DNA of 8,517 nucleotides from Fidelibacterota bacterium UBA2125 (GTDB taxonomy: Bacteria; Fidelibacterota; Marinisomatia; Marinisomatales; S15-B10), in assembly GCA_002329125.1 (NCBI GenBank), contig DCXX01000097.1, forward strand, positions 1-8,517, in the 5' to 3' direction. Positions within the stretch are counted from its first letter, which is position 1. Every line of letters starts with the position of its first letter. Shown in pieces: positions 7,098-8,517 of the stretch. The position numbers and the translations under genes are program-made. The notes under the pieces are model-generated. The model saw only the letters and a program-made list of their open reading frames with translations. It was not told the origin of the DNA and did no database searches.

Positions 7098-7739
7098 TCA
7101 GCCATTGTCCGCCTTCAGTCTCCTCTCAAAGTTTTCACTGTCGAAAGCGTACTCTATGTGGCGAGCGGTCCAATCCGCCTGCGCTTCTCCAAAATCGAGT
7201 CTGACCATTTGGAGAGCAAGATCGATGCCAGCGGAGACCCCCGCCGAAGTAAAAACAGTTTCATCAATGATGACGTGACAATCCCTGTCCACCTGAACCT
7301 CGGGGAAAGACTTTTCCATCATGTCCAGAACGGTCCAGTGAGTAGTGGCACGCTTTCCGTCAAGGTGCCCGGCACTGGCGAGAAGTAAACTCCCTGTACA
7401 GACAGATGCCAACCGTGTACTCTTTGGGTCGAATGACCGGATCCAATCAATTACGGATTCATCGTGCATGAGCGGCCGGGTACCATAGCCACCGGGAACG
7501 ATAAGCCGGTCCAGTTGAGGATGTGAGCTAGTGGAAAAATGGGGTTTTACTTCCATGCCGCCTCTTGTCGTTATGGCACCATCGTTGGGCCCGATGAGGC
7601 AAACAGAATATAGATACTGTTCTTCACCGCCTGCCTGCTTGCGTGTTGTGGAAAAAACTTCGAAGGGACCGGTGAAATCCAGAACTTCCACATCATTAAA
7701 AATGAAAATGCCGACTGATACAGGGTTAATCAATATCAC
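7098..7739 (-). CDS. DJ-1/PfpI-family protein, isonitrile hydratase-like
   Basis: Stand-alone 213-residue DJ-1/PfpI (class I glutamine amidotransferase-like) domain, with no helix-turn-helix tail, so not one of the AraC-type regulators that share this fold. The closest relative I can recall is Pseudomonas putida isonitrile hydratase, which converts isonitriles to N-substituted formamides. Shared segments include VLDFTGP, VPGGYG, SVCTGSLLLASAGHLDGKRA, TTHW and GVSAGIDLAL. Its catalytic residues D17, C101 and T102 correspond to D21, C114 and T115 here, and the nucleophile elbow around C114 is intact. There is no signal peptide, so it is cytoplasmic. The start is GTG and has no recognisable ribosome site; TTG at the third codon is another possibility. 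The gene lies 73 bases after the MORN-like lipoprotein gene. The family is firm, but isonitrile as substrate is only an inference, since many members have other or unknown activities. Confidence 0.88.
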   Translation of the reverse strand: MILINPVSVGIFIFNDVEVLDFTGPFEVFSTTRKQAGGEEQYLYSVCLIGPNDGAITTRGGMEVKPHFSTSSHPQLDRLIVPGGYGTRPLMHDESVIDWIRSFDPKSTRLASVCTGSLLLASAGHLDGKRATTHWTVLDMMEKSFPEVQVDRDCHVIIDETVFTSAGVSAGIDLALQMVRLDFGEAQADWTARHIEYAFDSENFERRLKADNG

Positions 7740-7812
7740 GGGTCTTTATCATAATAAAAGGGTGGGGGTGAAAAATGACATAAGTAGTGTTACTCAAGGA
7801 CAATGTTTGTGG

Positions 7813-8376
7813 TCAATCTGATGGGTTGAAATTCATTTCTCGAGTCATTTTTCCTTTCGTATCCCAAAACGTCCATTTCCCTGTCCGTTTTCCTCTCTCA
7901 TAAAATCCTCTCGATCTAAGTTGTCCCAATTCATACCACCAACTCCATTCACCCGTTCGCTCACCGCGATAGTAGTGTCCTTCCATCTCCTGCTGACCGT
8001 TTTCATACCAACGCCCGTAAGGACCGTGAAACTTGCCTCTTAAGTAAGTAGCAACCGACCGTTTCACGCCGCTGGGATACCAGAAAATCCACTCGTGATG
8101 GAGCCTATCTTTCCTGAATTCACCCTTCCGATCTAAATTCCCGTTTTTGAACCAGTAGGCAGCGGGCCCATTCTTCTTTCCATTATTGTAGATTGCTTCA
8201 CCACGCTTCTGACCTGAAGAATACCACCACGCCCAATTCCCTTCCCTGCGATCATTTAGAATGTCTCCCTCCTCTTTTTTCTGACCGTTGGGATAGGTCT
8301 CGGTAACCACTGTTGGCTCTTCTGCACAACCGACAAACAGCAGAAGCACAATAAAATGGATCACTCTTTTTTTCAC
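7813..8376 (-). CDS. MORN-like (YwqK-type) repeat lipoprotein
   Basis: A 187-residue lipoprotein: MKKR, hydrophobic core 5-15 and lipobox LFVGC with Cys17 followed by Ala-Glu-Glu. The mature part consists almost wholly of tandem repeats of the MORN_2 type, each of the form WY-x-x-G-x-(x)n-G-x-(W/F). Full 24-residue units begin at W51, W75, W99, W123 and W147, with a degenerate first unit at about 28-50 and a partial last one at 171-183. Such proteins are often labelled YwqK-family antitoxins, but no toxin gene is seen and the lipid anchor argues for an envelope role, possibly binding or scaffolding. The start is GTG, 13 bases after the stop of the possible small gene upstream, with no clear ribosome site. 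Repeat class and export are well supported; function is unknown. Confidence 0.88.
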   Translation of the reverse strand: MKKRVIHFIVLLLFVGCAEEPTVVTETYPNGQKKEEGDILNDRREGNWAWWYSSGQKRGEAIYNNGKKNGPAAYWFKNGNLDRKGEFRKDRLHHEWIFWYPSGVKRSVATYLRGKFHGPYGRWYENGQQEMEGHYYRGERTGEWSWWYELGQLRSRGFYERGKRTGKWTFWDTKGKMTREMNFNPSD

Positions 8377-8389
8377 GGATGAGGTACCG

Positions 8390-8488
8390 TTAAAGCCAAT
8401 CGTAGCGGTTCAGCAAAATGCCGAGAGCAGAAAGAAAAAATGCCCAGAAGAGAAAAATGGCGAGGGCAACTTTCCGGCCGCCCTTCAC
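8390..8488 (-). CDS. possible 32-residue single-span membrane protein
   Basis: Translation from the GTG at 8488 gives MKGGRKVALA followed by a continuous aromatic-rich hydrophobic segment (about 7-27) and a short NRYDWL tail, ending at TAA. The basic N-terminus and single span are the usual shape of a small membrane protein. The GTG overlaps the stop of the upstream reading frame in the sequence GTGA, a common sign of coupled translation, and the next gene begins 13 bases downstream. No Shine-Dalgarno sequence is visible and I do not recognise the family. It could be a chance frame, but composition and arrangement favour a real gene. Confidence 0.5.
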   Translation of the reverse strand: MKGGRKVALAIFLFWAFFLSALGILLNRYDWL

Positions 8489-8517
8489 GCCGTACCGCTG
8501 TCAAATCTGGCGAGGAT
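8485..8517 (-). CDS. C-terminal fragment of an unidentified gene entering from the right edge
   Basis: The frame ILARFDSGTA-stop reaches the window edge and shares four bases with the start of the small membrane protein. Ten residues are too few to identify it. It is proposed mainly because the GTGA overlap is a typical gene junction. Confidence 0.35.
   Translation of the reverse strand: MLARFDSGTA

Noticed and set aside
6984..7388. 134-codon plus-strand frame opposite the DJ-1-like gene
   Set aside because: It is mostly antisense to a well-supported catalytic-domain gene, and its translation has no recognisable domain.
7778..7800. Possible intrinsic terminator after the MORN lipoprotein (minus strand TGAGTA-ACAC-TACTTA, then a few T)
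   Set aside because: The stem is only six pairs including a G-T pair and is AT-rich, and the T-run is short and offset. It is too weak to call.
1..8517. CRISPR arrays, tRNA or rRNA genes, insertion sequences
   Set aside because: No regularly spaced direct repeats, cloverleaf-like or ribosomal sequence, transposase motifs or terminal inverted repeats were seen by eye.

Overview
The window is a mid-GC stretch with every supportable gene on the minus strand, so transcription runs from high to low coordinates. Two predicted lipoproteins with lipoboxes, two further exported hydrolases and no obvious Gram-positive features suggest a heterotrophic diderm bacterium. The lineage cannot be fixed from sequence alone. 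A marine or sediment group such as Marinimicrobia, or a Bacteroidota/Gemmatimonadota-like lineage, would fit the gene set, but that is a guess.

Layout in transcription order. The right edge (8517 to 8390) holds the last ten codons of an unidentified gene, overlapping by 4 bases a possible 32-residue single-span membrane protein. Next come a lipoprotein built of 24-residue MORN-like repeats (8376-7813), a DJ-1/PfpI-family protein closely resembling isonitrile hydratase (7739-7098), and a roughly 12-span histidine-bearing membrane protein distantly like NnrS (6958-5858). These genes lack clear Shine-Dalgarno sequences and two use GTG starts. About 200 bases without a gene (5857-5652) follow.

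The left two thirds is a tight four-gene cluster. It holds a lipoprotein M28 peptidase of the glutamate carboxypeptidase II/transferrin-receptor type (5651-3390), an exported COG1228 amidohydrolase of the prolidase-like type (3372-2155), an exported M55 D-aminopeptidase of the DppA type (2154-1261), and an APC-superfamily amino acid permease cut by the left edge (1250-1). Gaps are 17, 0 and 10 bases. The three hydrolase genes each have an AAGGAG ribosome binding site.

The simplest reading of the cluster is an extracytoplasmic peptide-scavenging operon. Three metallohydrolases outside the inner membrane would break down peptides, possibly including D-residue-containing or otherwise resistant ones, and the permease would import the freed amino acids. 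The unusual points are a DppA-type enzyme with an export signal, and a GCPII-like enzyme whose metal and calcium sites are intact while much of its glutamate-recognition pocket is changed. The right-hand genes show no clear functional link to this operon.
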